From contig NZ_CANLBS010000008.1 in NCBI RefSeq assembly GCF_947488945.1, forward strand, positions 186,001-250,000: DNA of 64,000 nt. Reading direction: 5' to 3'. Below the pieces are notes generated by a model that had not been told where the DNA came from, did not search any database, and worked only from the letters and a program-made list of their open reading frames with translations. Origin of the DNA: an uncultured Streptomyces sp. (lineage in GTDB: Bacteria; Actinomycetota; Actinomycetes; Streptomycetales; Streptomycetaceae). Made by a program: the position numbers and the translations under genes. Of this stretch, positions 56,112-64,000 are shown piece after piece. Each line of letters begins with the position of its first letter. Positions within the stretch are counted from its first letter, which is position 1.

Positions 56112-56975
56112 ATGAGCACTCTCGCGCCCCGCGCCGGCCGCCGCTGCCACAACGCCGTCAACCCGCTGCACTCGTGCGTCTTCTTCTCCCCCGACCTCGG
56201 CACCGAGTTCGCCGGGATAGGCATCGACGACCCCAGCGCCGCCTACTTCGCCTTCCGGGCCGCCGCGCTCGGCGCCGTCGGACCGGGCACGGTCACCTCC
56301 ACCTTCTACAACTTCAACCACGAGCTGGTGGCCACGCACGTCCCCGCCGTCTGGGACGCCGCCACCCCCGAGGCGGTGCTCGGCGCCCGGCTGCGCGTCG
56401 CCGACGCGACGCTCGGACGGCTGCTCGGCGAGGAGATCGTCGCCTCCCCCGAGATGGCCGAGGCGGCCGAGCTGGCGCTGCGGGCCGCCGAGGCGTGCAC
56501 CCGGCACGCCCGGCCGCTGTACGCCGCGCACGCCGACCTCCCGGTCCCCGAGGAGCCGCACCTGGCGTACTGGCACGCGGCCACCCTGCTCCGCGAGCAC
56601 CGGGGCGACGCCCACCTCGCCGCCCTGCTCGCGGCCGGTCTCGACCCGGTGGAGGCCCTGGTCAGCCACACCGCCACCGGCAAGGGCATGGCCCCGCGCT
56701 GGATCCTGGCGACCCGCGGCTGGCGCCGCACGGACTGGGACGCCGCCTCCCACCGGCTCCGTGAGCGCGGCCTGCTGACCGGCGAGGGCGAGCTGACCGA
56801 GGCCGGCTCCGCGCTGCGGGCCGGTGTCGAGGAGGCGACCGACCGGATGGACGCCGCCCCCTACGAACACCTGGGCGCGGCGGGCGTGGAGCGCCTGACC
56901 GAACTGGCCCGCGGGTTCCTCTTCACCGCGGCGGCCGCGGGCGCCTTCCCGGAGAGCGCCACCGGCAAGGGCTGA
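56112..56975 (+). CDS. SCO6745-family protein
   Basis: This 287-aa soluble protein matches the streptomycete SCO6745 family, mostly helical (CHNAVNPLHSCVFFSPDLGT, FRAAALGAVGPGTVTSTFYN, ALRAAEACTRHARPLYAAHA) with a possible winged-helix C-terminal part (RLRERGLLTGEGELTEAGSA). No enzymatic motif is known to me; the middle resembles a small-molecule-binding helical bundle, and the end a MarR-like wing. It occurs near idi and the hopanoid genes in S. coelicolor as well. ATG 56112 follows the dyad directly. Confidence 0.85.
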   Translation: MSTLAPRAGRRCHNAVNPLHSCVFFSPDLGTEFAGIGIDDPSAAYFAFRAAALGAVGPGTVTSTFYNFNHELVATHVPAVWDAATPEAVLGARLRVADATLGRLLGEEIVASPEMAEAAELALRAAEACTRHARPLYAAHADLPVPEEPHLAYWHAATLLREHRGDAHLAALLAAGLDPVEALVSHTATGKGMAPRWILATRGWRRTDWDAASHRLRERGLLTGEGELTEAGSALRAGVEEATDRMDAAPYEHLGAAGVERLTELARGFLFTAAAAGAFPESATGKG

Positions 56976-57071
56976 TCTGCGGCTCGGGCGGCCCGGGACT
57001 TCCGCCCGGGTTTACGGAGCGCCTGAGCGGCCAGGCGGAACACGTACCGGCAACCTACCGAGGAGGACCCC

Positions 57072-57197
57072 GTGTTCCACGCCCTCGCAGACGCGCTCCG
57101 CACCGTCGGCTCGGCCGTCGCCACCGTCGTCACCCTTCCCTTCCGTGTCGTGGCCAAGCTGTTCGGCGGTGCCGGCAACGCCACCCGGCGCGCCTGA
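57072..57197 (+). CDS. LPFR-motif small protein
   Basis: This 41-aa protein begins with GTG 57072 (VFHALADALRTVGSAVATVV), then TLPFRVVAKLFGGAGNATRR. An excellent GAGGAGG site lies 5 bases before the start. The hydrophobic/amphipathic helix with L-P-F-R is a pattern I recall as the actinobacterial LPFR small-protein family; the function is unknown, and membrane association is likely. It is independent of its neighbours, lying between the SCO6745-family gene and tex. Confidence 0.75.
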   Translation: MFHALADALRTVGSAVATVVTLPFRVVAKLFGGAGNATRRA

Positions 57198-57340
57198 CCG
57201 GCGTCGCCGGCCCCGCCGTCCCGTGACGTCGCGCGACACGGCGCCGCACCACCCGGCACAATGCAGGCAGACGGGGCAGGGCCCCGTGGGAAGCCAGCAG
57301 AGCCAGCACAGCCAGTACGAGAAGGCGAGTCGGGAAAAAC

Positions 57341-59791
57341 GTGACGACGTCCATCGAAGGCAGGATCGCCGAGGAACTCGGCGTACGGGAGCGGCAGGTG
57401 ACGGCGGCCGTCGAGCTGCTCGACGGCGGTTCGACCGTGCCGTTCATCGCGCGCTACCGCAAGGAAGCGACCGAGATGCTCGACGACGCGCAGCTGCGCA
57501 CGTTGGAGGAGCGGCTGCGCTATCTGCGGGAGCTGGAGGACCGGCGCGCCGCCGTCCTCGAATCCGTACGCGAGCAGGGCAAGCTCGACGAGGCCCTGGA
57601 AGCCCGGATCCGGGCCGCCGACACCAAGTCGCGCCTGGAGGACATCTACCTCCCGTTCAAGCCCAAGCGTCGCACCAAGGCCCAGATCGCCCGTGAGGCC
57701 GGTCTGGAACCGCTGGCGGACGGACTGCTGGCCGACCCGTCGGTGGACCCGTACGCGGCGGCCGCCGCGTACGTCGACGAGGACAAGGGCGTCGCGGACA
57801 CGGTGGCGGCGCTGGAGGGCGCCCGCGCCATCCTGACCGAGCGGTTCTCCGAGGACGCCGACCTGACCGGGGAGCTCCGCGAGCGGATGTGGACCCGAGG
57901 GCGGCTGCGGGCGAGGGTCCGCGACGGCAAGGAGACCGACGGCGCGAAGTTCGCCGACTACTTCGACTTCACCGAGCCGTTCACCGCGCTCCCCTCGCAC
58001 CGCGTGCTCGCCCTGCTGCGCGGCGAGAAGGAGGACGTGCTCGACCTGGTGCTGGAGCCCGAGGAACCCTCGGACGAGCCGGGCCCCACGGGCTACGAGA
58101 ACATGATCGCCCGGCGGTTCTCCATCGCCGACCGCGGCCGGCCCGGCGACAAGTGGCTCGCCGACACCGTGCGCTGGGCCTGGCGCACCCGCGTCCTCGT
58201 CCACCTCGGCATCGACCTGCGGCTGCGGCTGCGCACGGCCGCCGAGGACGAGGCGGTCCGCGTCTTCGCGTCCAACCTGCGCGACCTGCTGCTCGCCGCT
58301 CCGGCGGGCACCCGCGCGACGCTGGGGCTCGACCCCGGCTTCCGCACCGGAGTCAAGGTGGCCGTCGTGGACGCCACCGGCAAGGTGGTGGCCACCGACG
58401 TCATCCACCCGCACGTCCCGGCCAACCGCTGGGACGAGTCGCTCGCCAAGCTGGCGCGGCTCTGCCGTGAGCACGCGGTGGACCTGATCGCCATCGGCAA
58501 CGGCACCGCGTCCCGCGAGACCGACAAGCTCGCCGCGGAACTCTGCGACAAGCACCCCGAGTTGAAGCTGACCAAGGTGATGGTCTCGGAGGCGGGCGCC
58601 TCCGTCTACTCGGCTTCCGCCTTCGCCTCGCAGGAACTGCCCGACATGGACGTGTCGTTGCGCGGGGCCGTGTCGATCGCCCGCCGCCTCCAGGACCCGC
58701 TGGCCGAACTGGTGAAGATCGACCCGAAGTCCATCGGGGTCGGCCAGTACCAGCACGACCTGTCCGAGGTGAAGCTCTCCCGCTCGCTGGACGCGGTGGT
58801 GGAGGACTGCGTGAACGGCGTCGGCGTGGACGTCAACACCGCCTCCGCGCCGCTGCTTTCGCGGGTCTCCGGGATCAGCTCCGGGCTCGCCGAGAACATC
58901 GTCGCGCACCGCGACTCCAACGGCCCGTTCCGGTCGCGCAAGGAGCTCAAGGGCGTGGCCCGGCTGGGCCCGAAGGCGTACGAGCAGTGTGCGGGCTTCC
59001 TCCGCATCCGGGGCGGCGACGACCCGCTGGACGGGTCGAGCGTGCACCCGGAGGCGTATCCGGTGGTCCGCCGAATGGTGAAGACGACGGGCAGCGAGGT
59101 CGCCTCCCTGATCGGCAACTCGGACGTGCTGCGGACGCTGCGCGCCGACGACTTCGTGGACGAGAAGTTCGGTCTGCCGACGGTGACCGACATCCTGAAG
59201 GAGCTGGAGAAGCCGGGGCGCGACCCCCGGCCGGCGTTCCGCACCGCCACCTTCAAGGACGGCGTCGAGAAGATCGGCGACCTGGAACCGGGCATGGTGC
59301 TGGAGGGCGTCGTCACCAACGTGGCGGCCTTCGGCGCGTTCGTCGACGTCGGGGTGCACCAGGACGGTCTGGTCCACGTGTCCGCGATGTCGCGGACCTT
59401 CGTGAAGGACCCGCGCGACGTCGTGAAGCCGGGCGACATCGTGAAGGTGAAGGTGCAGGAGGTCGACGTCCCGCGCAAGCGCATCTCGCTGACGCTGCGC
59501 CTGGACGACGACGTGACCCCGGGCGAGCGGAGCGGGCAGCGCCGCGACCGCGAGGGGGCCGGCCCCCAGGGCGGCCGTCCGCCGCGCCAGCGGCAGGGGC
59601 AGGACCAGGCGCCGGGCCGGCAGCAGCAGGGCGGCGGGCGCGGCGACGGTCAGGGCGGCCGGGACCGGCGTGGCGGGGGCCAGGGCGGCGGGCGGTCGGC
59701 TTCGGCGCCGGCGCCGGTCAACAGCGCGATGGCGGACGCGCTGCGCCGTGCGGGTCTGACCGACCCGCAGCGCGGCGACCGCAGGCGCTGA
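57341..59791 (+). CDS. tex: Tex-family RNA-binding protein
   Basis: This 816-aa protein shows the Tex domain order: an N-terminal helical Tex domain (RQVTAAVELLDGGSTVPFIA RYRKE region), the YqgF-like RNase H fold (LGLDPGFRTGVKVAVVDATG), helix-hairpin-helix units (VNGVGVDVNTASAPLLSRVS) and an S1 domain (about residues 648-718: GMVLEGVVTNVAAFGAFVDV). A Gln/Gly/Arg-rich tail of about 80 residues follows, typical of streptomycetes. Tex binds nucleic acids and is linked to transcription. The GTG at 57341 has only GGGAA upstream. Confidence 0.94.
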   Translation: MTTSIEGRIAEELGVRERQVTAAVELLDGGSTVPFIARYRKEATEMLDDAQLRTLEERLRYLRELEDRRAAVLESVREQGKLDEALEARIRAADTKSRLEDIYLPFKPKRRTKAQIAREAGLEPLADGLLADPSVDPYAAAAAYVDEDKGVADTVAALEGARAILTERFSEDADLTGELRERMWTRGRLRARVRDGKETDGAKFADYFDFTEPFTALPSHRVLALLRGEKEDVLDLVLEPEEPSDEPGPTGYENMIARRFSIADRGRPGDKWLADTVRWAWRTRVLVHLGIDLRLRLRTAAEDEAVRVFASNLRDLLLAAPAGTRATLGLDPGFRTGVKVAVVDATGKVVATDVIHPHVPANRWDESLAKLARLCREHAVDLIAIGNGTASRETDKLAAELCDKHPELKLTKVMVSEAGASVYSASAFASQELPDMDVSLRGAVSIARRLQDPLAELVKIDPKSIGVGQYQHDLSEVKLSRSLDAVVEDCVNGVGVDVNTASAPLLSRVSGISSGLAENIVAHRDSNGPFRSRKELKGVARLGPKAYEQCAGFLRIRGGDDPLDGSSVHPEAYPVVRRMVKTTGSEVASLIGNSDVLRTLRADDFVDEKFGLPTVTDILKELEKPGRDPRPAFRTATFKDGVEKIGDLEPGMVLEGVVTNVAAFGAFVDVGVHQDGLVHVSAMSRTFVKDPRDVVKPGDIVKVKVQEVDVPRKRISLTLRLDDDVTPGERSGQRRDREGAGPQGGRPPRQRQGQDQAPGRQQQGGGRGDGQGGRDRRGGGQGGGRSASAPAPVNSAMADALRRAGLTDPQRGDRRR

Positions 59792-59796
59792 CCGCG

Positions 59797-59849
59797 CGAA
59801 CGCGGACGGGCGGGCCCACCTCCACGGTGGGCCCGCCCGTCCGCGTTCG
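59797..59849. terminator. Long bidirectional terminator
   Basis: A perfect 24-bp stem with a 5-base loop (TCCAC) lies between the converging tex and ABC-F genes, 5 bases after the tex stop and 6 bases from the ABC-F stop. Its arms begin CGAACGCGGACGG and end CCGTCCGCGTTCG. Confidence 0.92.
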
Positions 59850-59855
59850 GGGCGC

Positions 59856-61493
59856 TCAGAGTTCGGTGACCGTGCCGTCCGCGACCTCGACGCGCCGGGT
59901 GGTGCGCACCGCCTGAAGCATGCGGCGGTCGTGGGTGACCAGGAGCAGGGTGCCCTGGTAGGAGTCGAGCGCGGACTCCAACTGCTCGATGGCGGGCAGG
60001 TCCAGGTGGTTGGTCGGCTCGTCGAGGACCAGCAGATTGACCCCGCGTCCCTGGAGCAGGGCGAGGGCCGCGCGGGTGCGCTCGCCCGGCGAGAGGGTCG
60101 TCGCCGGACGCACCACGTGGGCGGCGCGCAGCCCGAACTTGGCCAGCAGGGTGCGCACTTCGGCGGGTTCCGTGTCGGGCACCGCGGCGCAGAACGCCTC
60201 CAGCAGGCTCTGCTCGCCGAGGAACAGCTTGCGGGCCTGGTCCACCTCGCCGACGACCACGCCCGAACCGAGCGTGGCCTGGCCCGAGTCCAGCGGCAGC
60301 CTGCCCAGCAGGGCCGCGAGCAGGGTGGACTTGCCCGCGCCGTTGGCCCCGGTGATGGCGATCCGGTCGGCCCAGTCGACCTGGAGGGAGGCGGGGCCGA
60401 AGGCGAAGTCGCCCCGGACCACACGTGCTTCGCGCAGGGTGGCGACCACCGAGCCGGAGCGCGGGGCGGCGGCGATCTCCATCCGCAGCTCCCACTCCTT
60501 GCGGGGCTCCTCGACGACGTCCAGCCGCTCGATCATCCGCTGCGTCTGGCGCGCCTTGGCGGCCTGCTTCTCGCTGGCCTCGCTGCGGAACTTGCGGCCG
60601 AGCTTGTCGGAGTCGGTGGCCTTGCGGCGGGCGTTCTTGACGCCCTTGTCCATCCAGCCGCGCTGCATCTGGGCCCGGCCTTCGAGGGCGGACCGCTTGT
60701 CGGCGTACTCGTCGAACTCCTCGCGGGCGTGGGTACGGGCCCGCTCGCGCTCCTCCAGATAGGCCGCGTACCCGCCGCCGTAGAGGTTGATCTGCTGCTG
60801 GGCGAGATCGAGTTCCAGCACCTTGGTGACGGTGCGCATCAGGAACTCGCGGTCGTGGCTGACGACGACGGTCCCGGCGCGCAGGCCGGAGACGAAACGC
60901 TCCAGGCGTTCCAGGCCGACCAGGTCGAGGTCGTTGGTGGGCTCGTCGAGCAGGAAGACGTCGTAGCGGGACAGCAGCAGCGAGGCGAGGCCGGCGCGTG
61001 CCGCCTGGCCGCCGGAGAGCGCGGTCATCGGCAGGTCGAGCCCGACGGTCAGCCCGAGGTCGGCGGCGACCTCCTCGGCGCGTTCGTCGAGGTCGGCGCC
61101 GCCGAGGTCGAGCCAGCGCTCCAGCGTCTCCGCGTACGCGTCGTCCGCGCCGGGGACGCCGTCCACCAGGCCCTGCGTCGCGGTGTCCATCGCCGCCTGG
61201 GCCGCGGCGACGCCGGTCCGGCGGGCCAGGAAGTCGCGCACGGTCTCGTCGGGCCGCCGCTCGGGCTCCTGCGGCAGGTGGCCGACGGTGGCGGTGGGCG
61301 GCGAGAGCCGCAGCTCCCCCTCCTCCGGCTTGTCGAGGCCCGCGAGCAGCCGGAGCAGGGACGATTTACCGGCGCCGTTGACTCCGACGAGACCGATCAC
61401 GTCGCCGGGCGCGACGACGAGGTCGAGTCCGGCGAAGAGGGTGCGGTCGCCGTGTCCGGCGGCGAGGTCCTTGGCGACGAGAGTGGCAGTCAT
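59856..61493 (-). CDS. ABC-F family ATPase
   Basis: This 545-aa protein has two ABC domains without membrane helices. Domain 1 has Walker A GLVGVNGAGKSSLL, signature LSGGQAARA and Walker B FLLDEPTNDLDL. Domain 2 has GANGAGKSTLL, LSPGERTRAALALL and LVLDEPTNHLDL. The linker (about residues 215-320) is charged and helical, as in translation factors of the Uup/EttA/ARE group. Such proteins act on ribosomes, and some give antibiotic resistance. The ATG at 61493 lies far from a weak AGGA. It faces the D-amino-acid-oxidase-like gene. Confidence 0.93.
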   Translation of the reverse strand: MTATLVAKDLAAGHGDRTLFAGLDLVVAPGDVIGLVGVNGAGKSSLLRLLAGLDKPEEGELRLSPPTATVGHLPQEPERRPDETVRDFLARRTGVAAAQAAMDTATQGLVDGVPGADDAYAETLERWLDLGGADLDERAEEVAADLGLTVGLDLPMTALSGGQAARAGLASLLLSRYDVFLLDEPTNDLDLVGLERLERFVSGLRAGTVVVSHDREFLMRTVTKVLELDLAQQQINLYGGGYAAYLEERERARTHAREEFDEYADKRSALEGRAQMQRGWMDKGVKNARRKATDSDKLGRKFRSEASEKQAAKARQTQRMIERLDVVEEPRKEWELRMEIAAAPRSGSVVATLREARVVRGDFAFGPASLQVDWADRIAITGANGAGKSTLLAALLGRLPLDSGQATLGSGVVVGEVDQARKLFLGEQSLLEAFCAAVPDTEPAEVRTLLAKFGLRAAHVVRPATTLSPGERTRAALALLQGRGVNLLVLDEPTNHLDLPAIEQLESALDSYQGTLLLVTHDRRMLQAVRTTRRVEVADGTVTEL

Positions 61494-61629
61494 CAGGGTC
61501 CCGATCCTAATGCCCGGGGGACGGTGGTCCGCCGGGGACGGGAAGCGGTGGCGGTACGGGGCGGTCGCACGACGGCCGCGGCGGGTGAGACTGTCCCCGG
61601 ACGCGCGGCTCCCACGGGGCGGGACGCCG

Positions 61630-61667
61630 GCCACGGCGGCGCTCCCGCCGCGGGGTGCCGCCGTGGC
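61630..61667 (+). other. Leader hairpin of the flavoprotein oxidase gene
   Basis: GCCACGGCGGC and GCCGCCGTGGC form a perfect 11-bp stem with a 16-base loop, 37 bases before the ATG at 61705. It may be a 5' UTR structure; no riboswitch class is recognised. Confidence 0.4.
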
Positions 61668-61704
61668 GGACGCGACGACGGGCGAACGGCGAGAGGGGAC
61701 GCAC

Positions 61705-62628
61705 ATGAACGACGTGATCGTGGTGGGCGGAGGGGTCGTCGGGCTCACCACCGCGGTGGTCCTGGCGGAGCGCGGGCACGCGGTGCGGGTGTGGTCGGCC
61801 CAGCCCTCGGGGTCCACCACCTCGGCGGTGGCGGGGGCCCTGTGGTGGCCGTACCGGATCGAGCCGGCCGAGCGGGTCGTGGAGTGGGCGCTGGAGACCC
61901 TGCGGGTGCACGAGGAGCTGGCGGACGCCCCCGGGGAGACCGGGGTGCGCCTGGTACCGGGACTGCACGGCGGTGAACGGCTCGACGGGCCGGGGCCGTG
62001 GGCCGCGCGGCTGCGGGACGTACGGGAGACGCCCGAGGGACTGCGGGTCACGCTGCCGCTGCTGGACATGCCGGTCCACCTGGAGTGGCTGGAACGGCGG
62101 CTGCGCGCGGCGGGCGGGTCGTTCGAGCGGCGTACGGTGACGGACTTCGCCGCTCCGGCGGCCGAGGCGCCCGTGGTGGTGAACTGCGCGGGGCTCGGGG
62201 CGGCGGTGCTGGCCGGCGACCCGTCGGTGCGCGCGGTGCGGGGCCAGCTCGTCGTGGTGGAGAACCCGGGCATCACCGAGTGGTACACACGGGCCGATCC
62301 CGCGGCAGACGCCACCACGTACTTCTTTCCGCAGCCGGGCGGCCTGATCCTCGGGGGCACCGCGGAGACGGACGATCCGCGGACCACGCCCGACCCGGCG
62401 ACCGCCGCACGCATCGTGGAGCGGTGCGCCCGGGTGCGGCCCGAGATCGCCGGGGCCCGGGTCCTCGGCCACCGCGTCGGTCTGCGGCCCGCCCGCGCGG
62501 GCGGGGTGCGGATCGAGGCGGAGCGGCGTGCGGACGGCGGCCTGCTCGTGCACCACTACGGGCACGGCGGCGCGGGGGTGACCGTCGCCTGGGGCTGTGC
62601 GCGGGCGGCGGCGGCGCTGGTCGGCTGA
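61705..62628 (+). CDS. D-amino-acid-oxidase-like FAD oxidoreductase
   Basis: This 307-aa DAO-fold protein starts with the FAD motif DVIVVGGGVVGLTTAVVLAE and has the features of DAAO: GALWWPYRIEPAERVVEW (active-site Tyr/Arg region), FFPQPGGLILGGTAETDDPR, ILGHRVGLRPARAGGVRIEA-like ending and HHYGHGGAGVTVAWGCARAA near the C-terminus. It would oxidise D-amino acids to 2-oxo acids with release of peroxide. There is no signal peptide or peroxisome-type tail. GAGAGGGG precedes ATG 61705. A small tandem repeat array lies after the gene. Confidence 0.9.
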   Translation: MNDVIVVGGGVVGLTTAVVLAERGHAVRVWSAQPSGSTTSAVAGALWWPYRIEPAERVVEWALETLRVHEELADAPGETGVRLVPGLHGGERLDGPGPWAARLRDVRETPEGLRVTLPLLDMPVHLEWLERRLRAAGGSFERRTVTDFAAPAAEAPVVVNCAGLGAAVLAGDPSVRAVRGQLVVVENPGITEWYTRADPAADATTYFFPQPGGLILGGTAETDDPRTTPDPATAARIVERCARVRPEIAGARVLGHRVGLRPARAGGVRIEAERRADGGLLVHHYGHGGAGVTVAWGCARAAAALVG

Positions 62629-62766
62629 GCGCACCCGGGGCCGGGCGGGCCGGTCCGCGGCGAGCGGGCCGCGGTGACCGGGCGGGCCGGGGCCGTGGCG
62701 GTCGGGCGTGAGACCCGGCGGGCGAGCGGCGGGAGTGGCCGGGGCCGCCTCCCGTGCCCTCCCGCC

Positions 62767-62847
62767 GCGGAATGCGCCGGGAGGACGGGATGCGCCGGGA
62801 GGCGGGATGCGCCCGGAGGCGGAATGCGCCCGGAGGCGGAATGCCCC
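62767..62847. repeat. Tandem array of a 17-base unit
   Basis: Units of GCGGAATGCGCCCGGAG with small changes occur at 62767-62783, 62784-62801 (18 bases), 62802-62818, 62819-62835 and partly at 62836-62847. The array lies in the gap between the oxidase and the BCCT transporter, whose genes converge. No role is evident. Confidence 0.7.
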
Positions 62848-62902
62848 GCCGGCCGGGTGCCGAACGGCACTCCGGGGCGCGGTCCGCCGGTGACGCGGAC
62901 CG

Positions 62903-64000
62903 TCAGTCCCCGGAGCGCGTCGAGCCGCCGGGCTGCTCCGGGTGGCGTTCGTCCGTGGTGACCGAGGTGGTGGTGCCGGGGCCGATCCGGATCTCGAAGT
63001 CGCCGTCGTACTTGGCGTGCCCCTCGATGACCGCGGACTCGACCGCCTCCACGCCGAACTCCCGGCGCACGATCAGCGGGTCCGCCCGCAGGTCGCGGAG
63101 CATCGCCACGCACATGCCCACCATCACCACGACGAACGGCGCCGCCGCGAGGATGGTGAGGTTCTGCAGCCCGGCGAGCGCGTCGCCCTTGCCGTTGCCG
63201 ATCAGCAGCATGACCGCCGCCACGGCTCCGGTGACGACGCCCCAGAACACCACGACGTACTTGGCGGGTTCGAGCACGCCCTTCTGGGACAGCGTGCCCA
63301 TGACGATGGAGGCGGCGTCCGCGCCCGAGACGAAGAAGATGCCGACCAGGATCATCACCAGGATGCTCATCACGGTCGGGATGGGGAACTGCTGGAGGAC
63401 GCCGAAGAGCTGCGCCTCCTGGGTGTCCGCCCCGGCGAGCTTCCCGGCCTGCTGGAGCCGGATCGCGGAACCGCCGAAGATCGCGAACCAGATGAGGCTG
63501 ACGGTGCTCGGGACCAGGATCACGCCGCCGACGAACTGACGGATCGTCCGGCCGCGGCTGATCCGGGCGATGAACATGCCGACGAAGGGCGTCCAGGAGA
63601 TCCACCAGGCCCAGTAGAAGACGGTCCAGCTGCTGAGCCAGTCGGCCACCGCGCCCTCTCCGGACGCCTCGGTGCGCCCGGCGAGCTGTGGGAGTTCGCC
63701 GAAGTACGTGGCGACCGAGGTGGGCAGCAGGTCGAGGACGATGATCGTCGGGCCGGCGACGAAGACGAAGACCGCCAGGACCAGGGCGAGCACCATGTTG
63801 GTGTTGGACAGCCACTGGATGCCCCGCTCCACGCCGGAAACGGCCGAGAAGACGAACGCCACGGTCAGCACGGCGATGATGGCCACCAGCAGTCCGGTGC
63901 CGGTCTTCTCCATCCAGTCGAGTTCCTGGAACCCGCTGCCGATCTGGAGGGCGCCGAGGCCCAGCGAGGCGGCCGACCCGAAGAGGGTGGCGAAGATGGC
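62903..64000 (-). CDS. BCCT-family transporter, N-terminus beyond window
   Basis: The reverse strand is open from the right edge to the stop at 62903, giving the C-terminal 365 residues of a sodium-coupled betaine/carnitine/choline-type transporter. The signature WAWWISWTPFVGMFIARISR is the Trp-rich substrate region of TM8. Further helices (IVLVPSTVSLIWFAIFGGSA-like, FVSGADAASIVMGTLS) and a charged cytoplasmic tail (HAKYDGDFEIRIGPGTTTSV) follow. Such transporters import osmoprotectants and are often regulated by osmotic strength via the tail. The true start lies to the right of base 64000. Confidence 0.92.
   Translation of the reverse strand, partial: AIFATLFGSAASLGLGALQIGSGFQELDWMEKTGTGLLVAIIAVLTVAFVFSAVSGVERGIQWLSNTNMVLALVLAVFVFVAGPTIIVLDLLPTSVATYFGELPQLAGRTEASGEGAVADWLSSWTVFYWAWWISWTPFVGMFIARISRGRTIRQFVGGVILVPSTVSLIWFAIFGGSAIRLQQAGKLAGADTQEAQLFGVLQQFPIPTVMSILVMILVGIFFVSGADAASIVMGTLSQKGVLEPAKYVVVFWGVVTGAVAAVMLLIGNGKGDALAGLQNLTILAAAPFVVVMVGMCVAMLRDLRADPLIVRREFGVEAVESAVIEGHAKYDGDFEIRIGPGTTTSVTTDERHPEQPGGSTRSGD

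Noticed and set aside
56861..60424. 1187-codon minus-strand open frame
   Set aside because: It is the antisense shadow of tex and part of the SCO6745-family gene; tex has full domain structure and its own start.

Overview
ORGANISM. The window is very GC-rich, densely coded chromosomal DNA with GTG, TTG and probably one CTG start, purine-rich ribosome binding sites and many 4-base gene overlaps. Gene families such as the SCO6745 family, DUF4235, DUF3618, DUF5941, DUF6126 and the LPFR small protein, together with an idi / cation-efflux / galE / CDP-alcohol transferase / hopanoid gene order that I recall from the SCO6745-SCO6770 part of Streptomyces coelicolor, point to a Streptomyces or very close relative. 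I see no rRNA, tRNA, CRISPR array, transposase or phage gene. LAYOUT. 1-9.5 kb: accessory housekeeping genes: a truncated unknown gene, a divergent PadR regulator/isochorismatase-like hydrolase pair with an operator-like palindrome, an ECF sigma factor with a small Pro-rich membrane protein, a surface protein translationally coupled to a class F sortase, a YihY-type membrane protein, a DUF3618-DUF4235 pair, an AlkB-like protein and a PPOX protein. 9.5-20.3 kb: a CHASE3 histidine kinase divergent from an in-frame HTH/response-regulator ORF, with a perfect inverted repeat over the probable leaderless promoter; an NlpC/P60 wall hydrolase with a structured leader and MtrA-like repeats; CbiZ, a flavoprotein reductase, an MBL hydrolase, a second PPOX protein, and an amino-acid dehydrogenase followed by a TetR regulator. 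20.3-28.4 kb: an uncharacterised enzymatic island. DUF6745 and a 108-aa companion are divergent from a tightly overlapping run of two STM4015-family proteins, an STM4014 ATP-grasp enzyme, an STM4013 hydrolase and two radical SAM enzymes (STM4012, STM4011). 28.4-32.8 kb: an SGNH hydrolase, a LysM-M23 peptidase behind a c-di-AMP (ydaO-type) riboswitch, a tyrosine phosphatase, a DUF6126 protein and an XRE-cupin regulator. 32.8-42.6 kb: a hopanoid operon on the minus strand (hpnC, hpnD, hpnE, polyprenyl synthase, shc, hpnG, hpnH, aminotransferase). 43.0-50.1 kb: a minus-strand run encoding two CDP-alcohol phosphatidyltransferases, a cytidylyltransferase-like enzyme, a glycerol-1-phosphate-dehydrogenase-like enzyme, a GT2 glycosyltransferase and a Wzm/Wzt-like exporter, which reads as an undescribed route to an exported polyol-phosphate lipid or polymer. 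50.3-64 kb: galE, a zinc exporter with a Zur-like box, a frameshifted acetyltransferase, idi, an anti-sigma-type ATPase, HdeD, an enoyl-CoA hydratase, an SCO6745-family gene preceded by a minisatellite, an LPFR small protein, tex, an ABC-F protein, a D-amino-acid-oxidase-like flavoprotein and the C-terminal part of a BCCT transporter. HOW THE GENES WORK TOGETHER. idi and the hopanoid operon together supply and consume isoprenoid precursors to make membrane hopanoids. The adjacent CDP-alcohol/export operon and galE look like envelope biosynthesis. The NlpC/P60 and LysM-M23 hydrolases each sit behind their own regulatory RNA leader and share an upstream sequence element. The STM4011-4015 island is the best candidate for an undescribed system. 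The two STM4015 paralogs differ over most of their length just before the end, yet both finish with an R-Y-x-A-V-x-E tail, which would suit a modification site for the ATP-grasp and radical SAM enzymes encoded beside them. INTERGENIC STRETCHES. Gaps of more than about 300 bases are 1042-1361 (nothing convincing), 13294-13739 (NlpC leader and promoter), 14421-14807 (terminator and unidentified leader), 17890-18195 (inverted repeat), 30426-31057 (riboswitch and promoter) and 42598-43043 (terminator plus the presumed hpnC promoter). All function calls come from reading the sequence only; no database search was run.
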